DNA of 64,000 nt from positions 133,167,583-133,231,582 of the forward strand of contig NC_133390.1 in the NCBI RefSeq assembly GCF_047511655.1, written 5' to 3'. The position numbers and the translations under genes are program-made. The notes below the pieces were generated by a model that worked only from the letters and a program-made list of their open reading frames with translations, was not told the origin of the DNA and did not search any database. Shown here piece by piece: positions 12,116-24,469 of this stretch. This stretch comes from Castor canadensis. Taxonomy: Eukaryota > Chordata > Mammalia > Rodentia > Castoridae. Each line of letters opens with the position of its first letter. The stretch's first letter is position 1.

Positions 12116-15100
12116 CAGTGCTCACTGTGTCTTTGTAGGCAAGCCAAGCTTTGCACACAGTGGAGACAGCCCCGAGCTTTCAGTCCAGTAATTGTGGGGA
12201 ACATAGGGTTCAACCAAAGGGGCCAGAGGCCCTAATTATAGGACTTCTGGGGCCTTTAAAATGCTGACTTCACACAGGGGTCAAGAAGAATGAGGTGCTG
12301 CACTCTAAAGAGAGCTGTCAACTATGAGGACATGACACTGGCCAAATTCAGCATTTAAGTACGCCAGGGGCTGTGCATTTTCATTCCTGTCCACCTTGGT
12401 CTCTGAAGAAGACGAAGCAAGGCTGTGAGACAAAGCTGAGATTCTGGATCCCAGACCAAATTAAATCAAATTATGTTTTCAATCCTTATTCTCCTGAAAA
12501 TTACACAAAGTGTGTTTTCTTACTTTCAGGATCCATGTTCACCCACCCTTGGGCAGTAGTTCCAGAATATTGCCACTGCTTCAGTCATGACCAAAGGTAG
12601 CAAGGATGGACTTTAAAATATAGCCACATTTGGGACTTTGTTTTTAAATTTTAGAATTAATCATCTCTACCTTCCAATTTTCTTGATTTATTTTAAATTG
12701 AGTCAATCCTTGAATTCAAGGCACTTTTAATGATCAGAAAATAGAGAGAATATAATCAACAAAAAATACTAGAATGAGCTTCACTTGGGAATATTTTCTG
12801 TCTACCTCTGCTATAGATAAGATGAGACCATTTCTATTTTAACTTCTTATTCTGTCTTTCAGGGAAATTTCATCCAGAGAAAATGTTAGCCTTGCCACCT
12901 TGTAGGACCTATGACCCACTGAAGCCTCATTCCCACAAAACAGAGGAGCAGACATAGTGTCAAAGCCTCCTTAGGATCACCTCCTTTATCAGGAGGGATA
13001 AGATGCGTTCTTTGCCAAGATACTGAAGAGTTCAGAAATACTCAGAAGAGTTCAGAAATGCATGGTCACAGGACTGATCTGAGGGGCAGTTAAGAAGTGA
13101 ACCCTTAGGGTTACAAAGGGGGAGGCCATGGCACTGTTCATACACAATGTAAATGTATTTGTGCCCAATTTCTCTCTTTCATGTTCTCTCTTGACTAACT
13201 GAAGATTTTCATATCTCAAAGGTCCTACAGCTGGGAATTTGTGTCTTATTGTTTTAACTGTACCAAAAATTAAAGACTTAGAGACATAATTCAAGGGTCT
13301 CTGTTTTTTCTTAATTAACTACAAAAACCACTAGAACTCTAATAAGGAATTATTGTTTTGACACAAGTAAATATAAATAGGAACCAGAATATTACATCAT
13401 GCCATGAAATAAAGAAGATCTCAAGAATGATGAGGACATATCAAGGCATACATACAAGTAGCAGCTTGAAAGGACAACTGATGAATAAAGCTGTGACCAT
13501 ATAAGTATAAAATTAATTATAATTGATGGATATTATAACACATTAAATCAAGTAAGCATCTGTAGGTCCATGCTATGATGAATGAATGAATAAGCAAACA
13601 CATAAGAAGAGCTTTTCCCTGAAGGAAAGTAAACAGGGAAATAATAGAAATAATGATACACTTAGAACATTTCCAATGGATACTAAAACTACTGGGCTAA
13701 ACCTGGTAAGGAAGGAGGATATACATGGTCACAAACTAACACTTCATCATTATTTTTTAATTATGAAGATGAAAATGGTAACATTTCTTTGGAAACCCCT
13801 GGCAGTCCTCATTTTAACCCATTGACCAAGGTTCACATCACCAACATGGGATCAAATCATCTGAGTATAAGTCTCTGAAAGTAAATGAAATCCCTAAACA
13901 TAGAAAAATGAAACAGAACAATGACCACATATTGAGGAGGAGAGACATTACCTTTTACTTCATCAGTTTCACTAATTATTATAGTTTTCTCCCTTAATTG
14001 CCTCACTGTCAATGTGGAATCTATTTTCGGGTGTCATAAAAAGTAAAATAATTTCAGCACACAAGAAAATCTTCAGATGAAAACATCTACAGGGGAAGGA
14101 ATTATAAACATGACAATCAAAGATACCATTACTCTAGGCTCCAATAGACTAGACTGGATTTTCTTTTCTGTTTTTTTTTAGATGATGGTGTTATAAGATC
14201 TTGAAATGCTTCACTTAGCCTTGAATCACCTATTGATATTTAGATACTACCCCAGTTTCAGAATATGGAGCAACAACTTTTCATCACTCTGTATTCAGGT
14301 ACAATCCTGCTATTCTTCTTAGTGAGAGTTAAGTCTACTTTCTTTGTTATTAATTATGTACCATAGCCATATGAGAACATTCTTTCTTTCTTTCCACAGG
14401 AACATGAGAAAAGAGAGACAGGAAAAGGAGAGGAACTCACCCTTGTGTTCACAAGGCCCACCACATCTCTGCAGGCAAGCTTCCTGAGGCTACACAAAAA
14501 GTATAGAATTATGGCCAGAGACATTGGATATCAGTTGGGATAATTAGCATTACCTACTGCAATGATAATGAGACAGTATTATTATGAACCATGTGTTTAT
14601 AAACTGAAGTTGGATAAAGAATTCTGACTGAGTGAGGCAGAATTCTGATCATTCCAATACTAAGAATACTACTTCTTGCTGTGTAATCACTGCCTACTTG
14701 TGAGAATACAGCATCATCTGAACACAAAGAGAATGGATTACAAATCATCTCACTGCATATATTTGAGGACATTAAAACTCAAGGTTCATGGTTGCCATCA
14801 TGGCCATTGCTAGAGCCTTCCTGTAACCCAGGAATTGATGTAGCTCCCATTGTGAGGTCTTGTCCATTTGATATCACCATGGCCTCCCACTGCTGCTATA
14901 TTACTGAGCTCAACTTACTAGCCTCTGTAGCTCAGGTCACAGTCTGATCCTCATGGCCTTATCACCACACTTAGCAAGCTGTTGCCATGCTGAACCGAGC
15001 GAGATATTACTGATATTTAAAATTTCATTTGCAGGTGTTCTATAGTCCCATTATATTTCTCATTTCCCAGGGAAAGAAGTCTGTTGTGCCTGGCTTCTCT

Positions 15101-16439
15101 TGAACTAATGTAATTAAAACAGAATCTATGACATAATAGATACCTTGGTAAGGGTTCAGGTACTATTAGAGGAGTACAGATAGCATGGATCCAATACTTC
15201 TCCCAAAATGAAATATCCCTGTTAATAGACATGAGAGCAGAAGATGCCCTGTCTTCTACTCATTACACAGTAGGGCACATTTCTGACCCAGAGTTCTCAA
15301 CCCCAATTAGTATAAAAGCTGGATCTCATAGTCAAGATGGGGACCATGCAAGGTTGAAGTAGCAAGAATCCGTGTGGGACTTAGACTGAATAAGAAACAC
15401 TCCCAGCATCCCTTCAGCATCACATAGCTTACAACCGCTACCAGTTCTCAGTTTTTCTCCTCTGCCTAATTTTGCTTCTTTGGACTGGACCAGTATTTAT
15501 AGAATTGGGCAGATATTCTAAAGCACTGAAAAAGATAAGCAAATAAAGGAAAGAGAAGATTAGGCTTCAGAATAAGACCAGCCACCTTCTTCCTGAGTCA
15601 TGGACTGAAAAACATGTCAGAGAGACTTCTGAGGACAGAGCACCCTCTGGTGTTTAGGCTTGAGACCTCATGTGAAAGGTCAGGGTTGAATATCACTGGG
15701 CCTGCAATGCCAGGGATGCTGCCCAAATATAGGATTGCTTTTGGATACACATCATTTCATAAAGGCTGTTTCCTGCAGCCCACAAAGGTCAGCTCTCTTG
15801 GGACTGTGTTTATATGAGTGAGCCAATTAGTGAGGGCTGAGATTTAAATAGGTTTTCAGTTCTGTCTGATGGGGGAAAGAGAGAGGATTGACAGCTTGTG
15901 AAGCCATGGGCTTCTTGGGGAGAAATGCTCCAGTCTCTGGAAAAATTGGAAGTACAGCTTGAGTTCAGAGAACTCACACCTGTGAGTAAGAATGAACTTT
16001 CTGACCAACCTATGGGCATTATAAAAAATTATTCTCAAAGTAAAGTGAGGGATACAACTAGGCAGAGAAACATAAATTATCTATGTACAGAATCATGTAT
16101 TGAACAGTACTTTAAAGTGCAATATGACACAGATAGGAGATGCCAAGTACATTTAAGGATGTTGTGTCTTTTACTTTCTCTTGATCTCAATCTCAACATA
16201 CATTTAATGTATATATACACAACATTGGCTATTTTTAAAAATATAGAGAAGTCTAAGATGGTAGATATCTGATAGACCTGAAACCCTGAGCTTTCACAAT
16301 CCTGGAAGAATACTTCAGATTTCTGGTAGTAAGGATTGGGTAGCCCAGCCTTTAGCCAACTAAGATTCCATTAATACATAGAGTACACATGATGTATGAT
16401 GATCCACTGACCCTTATGTTAGCTTTTTATAGCACATAA
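12116..16439. other. Long non-coding stretch, mostly unique
   Basis: I recognise no gene or confident repeat. It contains only short chance frames (up to 124 codons at 15898-16272, with no familiar domain). AT-rich from 13300 to 14400, with higher GC near 14790-15000. Diverged old repeats could be hidden here. Confidence 0.45.
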
Positions 16440-17455
16440 CAGCCCCAAAACCTAGGCACTGCATACTGGCAGCTGTGGTCTTGCCTGCTGGAAAGCCATT
16501 TTCCCCTTTTCTTTCTTTCTGCTTTTCTCTTTTCTTGGAAGAGCATAAAATGCAGCAAAGAAGATTAGAGAAAGAGTTCTACAACTATCTGGGATGTACT
16601 GGACCCACCATAATTTATGGACATGGAACCTGGAGGTTCCATGCATGCCTGTGCAGTCCTGGAGCTGCCCCAATACTACCAAATGAAACTACAACTCTGC
16701 CAGGTAAGCATGACACAGACTGCATGCCTGTGCAGTCCTGGAGCTGCCCCAATACTACCAAATGAAACTACAACTCTGCCAGGTAAGCATGACACATCAT
16801 CTACTTTGGAGGGAACCACAAAGTCCAGTGCAGCTGGTGGGCAGATTGTACCCTCTTAGACATCCTACAGAATAAAACTGGTGGCTAAATAAATGGAGGG
16901 AAAATTTCCACTCTGCCTGGTTGGGGGAGTGGTGGGCAGCACAGAGGGCTGAACTGTGGTGCAGCCCAGCCACAGTCTGGAGTAAATAACAACACATTTG
17001 ACCACCTTGGAAAAACTGGTAATGAGCTGTAACTGACTACCTTCCAAGAGAAAACAAGGTGACCAAAAAGCTCAATTCCAGCTTGCAGGTTTGCCCTGCA
17101 GGTAGAAGGGACTGGAGAGTGCTCACATACCAGCTCTTGCAGAACCACTTTAGAAAACTCCCATATAAAAAAAATAAACTGACCATGACGGTCCATCCCC
17201 ACCAAGAAGATCTGGGGCCCAAGCACCCTGAATGAATCCCATCCCCACCTCGCCAAAAGCTGTCCAGTAGAGAGGGGCACCATCAATTGCCACTTAGCCC
17301 AGCATGTCATCTTAAGAAGGAGCAGAGACACAGAGAAAGCCCCTGTCAAAAGTGTCAGCACCATGATTAGAAATCAGAGAAAAGAGTCCTGTGCATGCAT
17401 TGAACTGAGAAGAAACTCATTCCTCTCCATAGCAAGGAAGAAATTTGGACAATAA
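16440..17455. other. Unassigned, repeat-like GC-richer segment
   Basis: Raised GC content, a perfect tandem duplication at 16642-16796, and a 159-codon open frame on the minus strand at 16885-17364 with a hydrophobic start but no domain I know. The style resembles an L1 5'UTR or ERV segment, but I could not align it to any other part of this window. It is followed by an A/T-rich patch at 17445-17520. Confidence 0.35.
16642..16796. repeat. Perfect 2-copy tandem duplication, period 79 bp
   Basis: The segment from 16642 to 16717 is repeated without a mismatch at 16721-16796; three bases separate the 76-bp identical blocks. Identity this high in otherwise old DNA suggests a recent duplication, or an assembly artefact. 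Each copy carries 'ccaggtaagc', which resembles a splice donor. Confidence 0.95.
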
Positions 17456-18085
17456 ATATATTTTTAATTTTTAATTTATTTTTTCATTATTTTAATACTT
17501 ATTTTTAAATTTTTTATTTGTTGTTGCCTCTCTCTTCCATTTTCTCCAAATTTCAATTATCTTAGCTCTCTCTTGTTCCACTTTCCTTTCTCTCCCTCAA
17601 TTTTTGTCTTCTTTTCTCTGTTCCTTTATTCTCCTTATCTTCCTTTCCTCTTCCTCCCTTCCCCCCTCTGTCCCAACCTCCTCCAAACTAACCACTCATT
17701 GAATAATCTATTATACCAACTGTACACATTATCCCCTTCCTTCCTATCCCTCTACAATCCCTGACAATAGCACCCTCCTCCACAACAACTGAACTACACC
17801 TATGCACACATTAAGGCCTTATTACCCTGTAGACCTCACACCTCAGACCTCTTCTTTCCTTGGCCCCATTCCCCCTCCCTACACCTTCTTCTAGCACCAT
17901 CAATTCAATTACCTAAGTATCAATCTCTATGCAAACAACAGTTATCTCCCCAATACCCTCTGTTTATTGATAATTTCATCAAGGATTCTTTATATACTGT
18001 GCAAATAACTGGTTTGACATTAAGTAGGTGAATTTGTTATTATTTTGTTATACCTCCAGGTCAGTGAACAGAAATATTAAAACAA
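17456..18085. other. Pyrimidine-rich tract, unassigned
   Basis: An A/T-rich start, then strongly C/T-biased sequence (17530-17680) with few purines, then mixed sequence up to the broken 3' edge of the minus-strand L1. It could be an antisense repeat 3'UTR, but shares no clear end motif with the L1 tails elsewhere in the window. Confidence 0.4.
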
Positions 18086-18090
18086 CCTAG

Positions 18091-19102
18091 CTAACAACTA
18101 AGCCAGTTAGAGCATAGAAACGTTGATCTTATTTTTCCTAGGAGTTTGAGATATAACATTAGGTCATTTATTTGAGATCTTGCTGTGTTTTTCATATACA
18201 CATTCATGTGGATAAACTTTCCCCTTAGAACTGCCTTTGCTGTGTCCCATAGGTTTTGATAGTTTGTGCTGTCATTCTCATTAAATTCCAGAAAATTTCT
18301 TATTTCTTCCCTTATTTGTTCAATGACCCAGTGATCATGGAGCAATATGTTACTTAGTGTTCAGGTGTTTGAGTACTTTCTGCTGGTTCTTTTGTTGCTG
18401 AGTTCTACTTTTATTGTGTCATATCAGACAGTATGCAGAGGGCTATTTCAGATTTCTTATATTTGTTAATACTTGCTTTGTGACCTAAAATATGGTCTAT
18501 TTTGAAGAAACTTCCATGGATTGCTGGGAAGAATGTGTATTGTGATATTGCAGGATGGAATACTCTGTAAACATCTGTCAGCTCCATTTAATCTATGGTA
18601 TCATTCAATTCTAGAGTTTCTTTGTTGATTTTTTGTCTGGATGACCTATCTATTGGTGATAGAGAAGTACACATTCTTCCACTGTGTTGGAGTTAATATA
18701 TGCTTTTAGGTCCTTCAGGGTACGTTTGATGAAATTAGGTGCGTTGACATTGGGTGAATATAAATTGATAATTGTTCTTTCCTTTTGGTCTATTTCCCCT
18801 TTTATTAGTATGGAATGTCCTTCTTTAGCTTATTTGATCAATGTAGGTTTGAAGTCTACTTTGCCAGCAATAAGTATTGCTATTCCTGCCTGTTTTCAGG
18901 AGCCATTGCCTTGGTAAGTCTTCTTCCAGCCTTTCATCCTAAGCCTATGCTTATTTCTATCAGTGAGATGGGTCTCCTGTAAGCAAGAAATTGTTGGATC
19001 TTCTTTTTTAATCCAGTTCATCAAACGGTGCCTTTTGATGGGGGAATTAAGTCCATTAACATTAAGTGTTAGTACTGATAGGTATATGGTGATTCCTGTC
19101 AT
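18091..19102 (-). pseudogene. L1 ORF2 N-terminal fragment (AP endonuclease domain)
   Basis: Begins with ATG at 19102 (minus). The peptide LSVLTLNVNGLNSPIKRHR followed by ISCLQETHL is the start of the L1 apurinic-like endonuclease, where the Asn and Glu belong to the catalytic site. The frame then breaks after about 68 codons; a later fragment at 18091-18345 (FLEFNENDSTNYQNLWDTAK) continues the same protein. In an active L1 this enzyme nicks target DNA for target-primed reverse transcription. Confidence 0.88.
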
Positions 19103-19152
19103 TTAGCTGTCTTAGTTGTTTGAAGGCTTGATTGTGTGTAGCTAAATTGATG

Positions 19153-20349
19153 TTACTCTCTACTTTCTTGCTTTTTCTTTTCCTGTAGTTTGGTGCTGCC
19201 TGCCCTTTCATTGTTATGTTGGGTTTCACTTTCTGTGTGCAGAATCCCTTGAAGAATCTTTTGTAGTGTTGGCTTTGTAGTCACATATTGTTTTAGTTTC
19301 TGCTTACTATGGAAGACTTTTATTGCTCCATCTATTCTGAATGATAGTTTTGCTGGGTAGAGTATCCTAGGGTTGAAGTTATTTTCATTCAGTGCCTGGA
19401 AGATCTCACCCCAAGCTCTTCTTGCTTTTACTGTTTCTGTTGAGAAGTCTGCTGTGTTTGTGATGGGTTTACCTTTGTATGTTATTTGGTTTTTCTTTCT
19501 TACAGCCTTCAATATTCTTTCTCAGGGCTCTGTACTTGTTGTTTTAATGATAATATGCCATGGGGTAGTTCTATTTTGGTCAGGTCTGTTTGGTGTTCTG
19601 GAGGCCTCTTTAATCTGCATGGGCCTAGATTTCTCTAGATTTGGGAAATTTTCTGTAATTATTTTGTTGAAAATATTACACATTCATTTTGCTTGTACCT
19701 CTTCTCCTTCTTCAATGCCCCTGATTCTCAGGTTTGGTCTTCTGATGGAGTCAGTGAGTTCTTGCATTTTCTTTTCACAGATCTTGAGTTGTTTAACTAA
19801 TAGTTCTTTGGTTTTCCTTTAATTACCATTTTATCTTCGAGTTCTGAGATTCTGGCTTCTGCTTATTCTTTTCTGCTGGATTGGCCTTCCATTTTGTTTT
19901 GCCTTTCTGTTTTGTTCTTTTTTCTGAGGTTTTCCATATCCTGAGTCACTTCCTCTTTTATGTTGTCTATTTTTGGCCTGAGTTCATTTATCTCTTTATT
20001 AATCCTGCTCTTTGCTTCACTTTGGTGTTTATACAGTGCTTCTATGGTTTCTTTTATTTCTTCTTGTGCTTTCTCAATTTCTCTATTTTTGTTGTCTTGG
20101 AATTTCTTGAGTGTCTCCTGCGCATTTTGGTTGACCATATACAGTATCATCTCTATAAAGTTCTCATTGATTACTTGCAGTATTTCTTCCTCAGATTATT
20201 TTTGTGGGCTTCATTGTGTTCTTTGGTATAGTTTATTTTCGTTTTGTTGGAGTCTGGATCTGAGTTCTGTTTTCTTCATTTCCCTCTGTTTCCTGTACTA
20301 ATTTTTTGCTAGGGGAAAACTTGTTTCCCTGTTTTTTCTGTCTTCCCAT
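19153..20349 (-). pseudogene. L1 ORF1 (RNA-binding chaperone), broken
   Basis: Likely start at 20349 (MGRQKKQGN), about 398 codons to the stop at 19153. The coiled-coil segment lies at 19863-20150 (rich in Glu/Lys, with NREIEKAQEEIKETIEALY). The conserved C-terminal domain lies at 19153-19512 (ADFSTETVKARRAWGEIF, then RILYPAKLSF), which binds RNA as a trimer in active L1. In-frame stops and shifts separate the pieces, so it is not functional. The roughly 50-bp gap to ORF2 is the usual bicistronic spacing. Confidence 0.88.
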
Positions 20350-21725
20350 CATTGCTCATGCTATTGTTATTGTCCCAGTACTGTGTGCAATTAAGTATTT
20401 TCTAGCTTGTGATAATAACAGTGGTGATATTTAGAGTGGAAGGGTGAGAGGAGAGGGAAAGCAAAGAAGGTAAAGAAAAAGGGAAAAGCAAATAAACAAA
20501 CAAGTAAAAAACCAAAACAATAAAAAACCAGTGTCAAAGAAACAAACAGGGAGAGATAGTGTACTAATCATCAGTAAGCTAAACAGGCATTAGAGTGACA
20601 GAGAGAGGATAAAAAAATTTCCAAGTTCAAATACAATAAAGTTTCAGTCTTAATAATTTTGGTGTTATTCCCTCAGCCTCCAATCCTGGAGATGGTGTCT
20701 CAGAAGTAGTTCTGTTGTTGTCTCATCAAAGGGGAAAAAACCCCAAAAAACTAAAAAAACAAAACTCAACAAAGTGTCCCAAGTTCAAATGCAATACAGT
20801 TTCAGCAAATCTTTAAGCATGCAGGTGTAGTTTGGTTGTTGTCTCATCAAAGGAAGAGAAAAAAAAAGGGTTTGGACACAGTTCTGTGAATGTCTATCTG
20901 AGGCTGCAGCTCACCTGCCGCTGCTGTTAGCCAGCTGTTGCTGGAGGCTTTATTGATTGCAGATCTCAGGGATGAGCCTAATACTCACCTAGTCCCTCAG
21001 GGTTTGTTTATTTAGAGTTCTCCTGGGTGCAACTGCCACTGTTACAAGCTTTCCCCTTTCCAAGCACACTGGGGGAGGAGGTGCTACACCTGCGTTCTCT
21101 GGCTGGTGTGTTTATCAGTTCACATGGGTAGTGTCCCTTCCCCCCCTCCAGTGGATTTTTTCTCCCACTGCCACTTTTACAAGCTTTCCTGCTCCAAGGA
21201 TGCTGGGTGGGTGACACCACTTCTGCCTTTTCTGGCTGGCTTGCTTATTTACAGTTCCATGGGGGATTGCCCCTCCCTCCCTCTTCGGCACTCAGGGTGC
21301 CCCACCCTCTTTGCTATGTGTCTTTTTTGTTGTTGTTTATTATTCAATTTGTTTTCTTTCTCTTATTTCCCTGGGTGGGGGTCAGTCTGTCCAGGGGGCT
21401 ATGCTAATCTGGCCCCACGTTGTCTGGTTGTCTGTGGAAGTACTGCTTGCCACTTAGCTCACCTGGTGATCTGCATCTCTTGAGCCAGTAGGAAATGGCA
21501 TCTGGCAGCACGGGAGCCCTCCTGGTTTCTCTGATTAACGTGGAGTGGGGATGTTATGGGTGGGTGGGGGGTGTTGAGGAGTCAGAGTTTTGCCTCTTCT
21601 CAGTAGTTTTTCCTGTAAGGTGTATCTCCAGTGTCTCTCCAAGGTTTTATTTCAGGAAGCACGCTTTCTGCTTCCTCCCTCTAGTTGCCATCTTGGAATC
21701 CTCCAGAACAACTTTCTTAAAGAAA
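20350..21725 (-). promoter_or_regulatory. L1 5'UTR / internal promoter with tandem units
   Basis: Homologous to 1-1268. It includes an internal near-repeat with period about 133 bp: related blocks start at 21101 and 21234, each 'ggctgg' followed by 'tttacagttc'-like sequence. L1 5'UTRs act as internal Pol II promoters; in mouse they are built of tandem monomers, and this looks like a comparable design. Decay makes activity unlikely. Confidence 0.75.
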
Positions 21726-21789
21726 TAAAATCACACAAGATTCAACTAAATCTCTGTATGTTGCTCATGACCAGCCTCAAGTCATAAAT

Positions 21790-21975
21790 AATACTGGTCA
21801 CTCATATAGCACTTCCTGTGTGCTGTGTTTACAAGTATTAATTCAGTGAATACTCTGAACAGCACCGCTGGTTATGTGCTACTATAAGCATCATTTTCAC
21901 ACATGAGGATATTGAGGCACAGAGAAGCTCTATAACTTATTCATGTTTACACAGCATTAGGACAGAAAACAAGTG
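21790..21975 (+). mobile_element. MIR SINE fragment
   Basis: Sequence at 21895-21960 follows the MIR core (a 'cacatgaggatattgaggcac' block followed by 'agagaagctctataactt'), preceded by 'cacttcctgtgtgctgtg'. Diverged, sense orientation. Confidence 0.75.
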
Positions 21976-22284
21976 ATCTAGTTGAAATGCTTCAGCCCCA
22001 ACCATATCAGCATCTGCTAACTTGAAGACCAGTTAGATGATGGCACCTGCTTACCTCCCTTTCCCAGGGTACCACTGCCATGAAACAGTCTCTGATCCAT
22101 TGTCCCAAACTCCTCCATCCCCAGAATAAACCAAGCCCATTAGAAGTATAATTCTTTTGCACAAGATGTTTTCTTCACTGATATGGTGACTACCATTCCT
22201 GGACTTGGTGAGTGCCTTCCTCCTACTCAATGGCTGGACTTGAACCTCCTCTCCCTAATTATTGATGTTGGTCTTCCTGTGTCA

Positions 22285-22440
22285 ATATCAGGGCTTCTTA
22301 ACTTTAGTGGGCACAGGTATCACCCAGTGAGTTTGTCAAGATGCACGTTCTGACCCTACTGGTCTTCAGGGTTCAAGTTTCTGCATTTTAAAAAAGATCC
22401 CAGGTGAGACTGGCATGGCAGGTCTAGGGACCACATCTGG
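22285..22440 (+). mobile_element. MER5-like hAT DNA transposon remnant
   Basis: Resembles MER5A: 'cttcttaactttagtgggcac', then 'atcacccagtgagtttgtc', and a 3' half with 'tctgcattttaaaaaagatcc'. Non-autonomous element, strongly decayed. Confidence 0.6.
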
Positions 22441-22444
22441 AGCA

Positions 22445-23450
22445 ATGAGGTCATACTTGCTCATCTCCCACCCATTGCTTTGTCTACAGCAGGGTAATGC
22501 TCCACCTGGGTGCCTGTCCACCTTTATCCCTGGGGTCCTTACCCAGAAGTGTTATGTCCTGCAATCACTTATCTCAATTCCTGGCACAGTGGAGTAGGTA
22601 AATATCCTTCAATGAAATTTTCAATCGATTCTAAAGGACAACCCAATGCCAAAAGTTGAGTATCATTTAAGTGAAATGTAAGTAAGGAGTGAGCATAAGC
22701 AACTTGCATTAGAGTTCATGTTTTTTATGAGAACTTAAAATGTGAGAGGAGACAGGTGTCTGGAAGACACAATCGATCAAGAATCATCAAAGCTCAGGAA
22801 ATAAACAGCAGACTTTCAGTTAAATAAAGTCCAAACCCACACATCTGCCCACAATTATCTTAGCCAGCAGGCCATGAAATAAAAACTCTGAGGCTGCTCA
22901 TTTATCCTGTTTGATGTACAACCACCAGAATGTATGATGTGCTGAGCAGCCAGAACTGATAGAATGGTTACACATGAATTGTGACTACTCAAGTTGAAGA
23001 ACCAATTTTAGCCAACTGTGCTTTACATGGCATAAAAATGGTCCTTCTGGTTTCTCCTTGAAATTCCCCAACCAGGGTGACGGCCAGGTGTAACCTGGTC
23101 CTGAGTGTGCCAAACATGTCATCAGAAGGAGAAAGCAGGAGACAGCATGCTGTATCTTAACCCAGAGATCTGACACCCTTCTGCTGGAGGGGCTGACAAG
23201 AAAATGTTAGGAGCTCAAAACTTCAGTGGTTATAGTGTTCTCTGAAGCAAAGGCTGCAGGGATGATGGTGTTGTGGACAGAAAGAACCCAAGATATCAGA
23301 GAACTTCCATGAGGATGGTGGTTATCACAAACTGCCTTGAAAATGTTGATGAAGCTGCAGACATCTGTTCACAAATCACTTCTATTATCTTAAGTAGGGA
23401 TGAACCTGTCAATTTTAGGAATCTAAACTTTTACCCTGATGTCCTGGATC
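22445..23450. other. Non-coding unique sequence
   Basis: Nothing recognised. Short frames only, with no familiar domain. Confidence 0.45.
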
Positions 23451-23454
23451 ACAT

Positions 23455-23575
23455 TTTAGCTTACGGGACTCATAGGATGTCAGATATAGAAAGGATCAAT
23501 ATTTTCTTTTCAAATGAGAAAACAAATCCTCAGAAGGATTAAGTCTTGTCCCCTAGGCAACACACTACATTAGCT
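23455..23575 (+). mobile_element. Probable MIR-family fragment
   Basis: The 'caaatgagaaaacaaatcctcagaag' region followed by 'cttgtcccctaggcaacac' has the order of the MIR core. Short and diverged, so only a moderate call. Confidence 0.5.
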
Positions 23576-24104
23576 AAAGGCAAAATCAAAGGGGAGCTAA
23601 GTTTCTAAACTAATCCCTATTGTCTCCTATCTAGCATGAGAAAGCCAAGCAGTTAACAATGGTGGGAAGGAACAGAATTTCAAAGATTTGTAGGTGGCTC
23701 TTTACCTGCTAACAGCTTTCTAGGGCTCCCCAGGCAGTGAGCCTCTGTCCTTGCTTCCTTTTCCTCTCACAATCAGAGTATTGATGCTACTGGTTATCTA
23801 ATTATTCCTTTAATTACACAGATGAAGTCAGCATGAGTGACATACACAAAGATCCAGAATCCCTAATTATGCAAAGTAGGTATGCAAACCTACTTTGGTT
23901 GACATGATAGGGAAATAAATAGTATTTTATTAGAGAAAATTAAATTCAGTTCAAACCTTTCTTCAGAATGCTAGTTTCCTTCATGAGGACAAAAACAAAG
24001 TGAATATAGGTAATTAATAGCTAAAGAAAACCCAAAGAGGCTGTTGTGTGTGCAAACACATGTGTGCATATGTAGGTGGGAACAGGAATAAGGGAGTGAG
24101 TGTA

Positions 24105-24469
24105 TATAGTGTCAGCTTTCCATTACTGTGACATTTCTGATATAATCACCTTAAGAGATTTATTTGGGCTCATAGTTTCAGATGTTTCTGTCCCTGATCA
24201 CTTGGCTCCAATGTTTCTAGACTACGGTGAGGTAGAGCATCATGGTAGGAAGCAAGTAGTGGAGCAAAGCTGCTCACCTCATGGTAACCAGGAAGCAGAC
24301 AGAGGAAGAGGGTAGGATCCCATATCCCCTTCAAGGGCACGCCCTCAATGACCTAACTTCTTACCACTAGGTGTCACTTCCTAAAGATTCCATACCTTCC
24401 AGCAGCAGAGGCTGGAGACCAAGCCTTTGTCACAAGAGACTGTGTGGGAACTTTTAGGCCCAAACTATA
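24105..24469 (+). repeat. Dispersed ~365-bp repeat, copy 1
   Basis: Aligns along its length with 56425-56795. Both begin 'tatagt' plus 'cagctttccat' and end 'caaactata', giving short complementary termini (tatagt / actata). Internal shared blocks are 'ggaagcagacagaggaagagg' here versus 'gaggaagagg' there, 'tgacctaacttc' versus 'ggcctaacttc', and 'ctggagacca'. I know this repeat by look from other rodent sequence but cannot name the family. The termini suggest a non-autonomous DNA transposon and not an LTR. Confidence 0.75.

Larger units (their letters stand above)
18091..21725 (-). mobile_element. LINE-1 with intact 5' end, ORF1 and start of ORF2, minus strand
   Basis: A 3.6-kb minus-strand L1 with order 5'UTR (21725 to 20350), ORF1 (20349 to 19153), short spacer, ORF2 start (19102 leftward). 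The 5' end bears the CCAAGATGGC signature of L1 starts. It stops near 18090, about 1 kb into ORF2, with no poly(T), so its 3' end was lost after insertion or it was interrupted. Keeping the 5' end while losing the 3' end is the reverse of normal L1 truncation. Confidence 0.9.
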
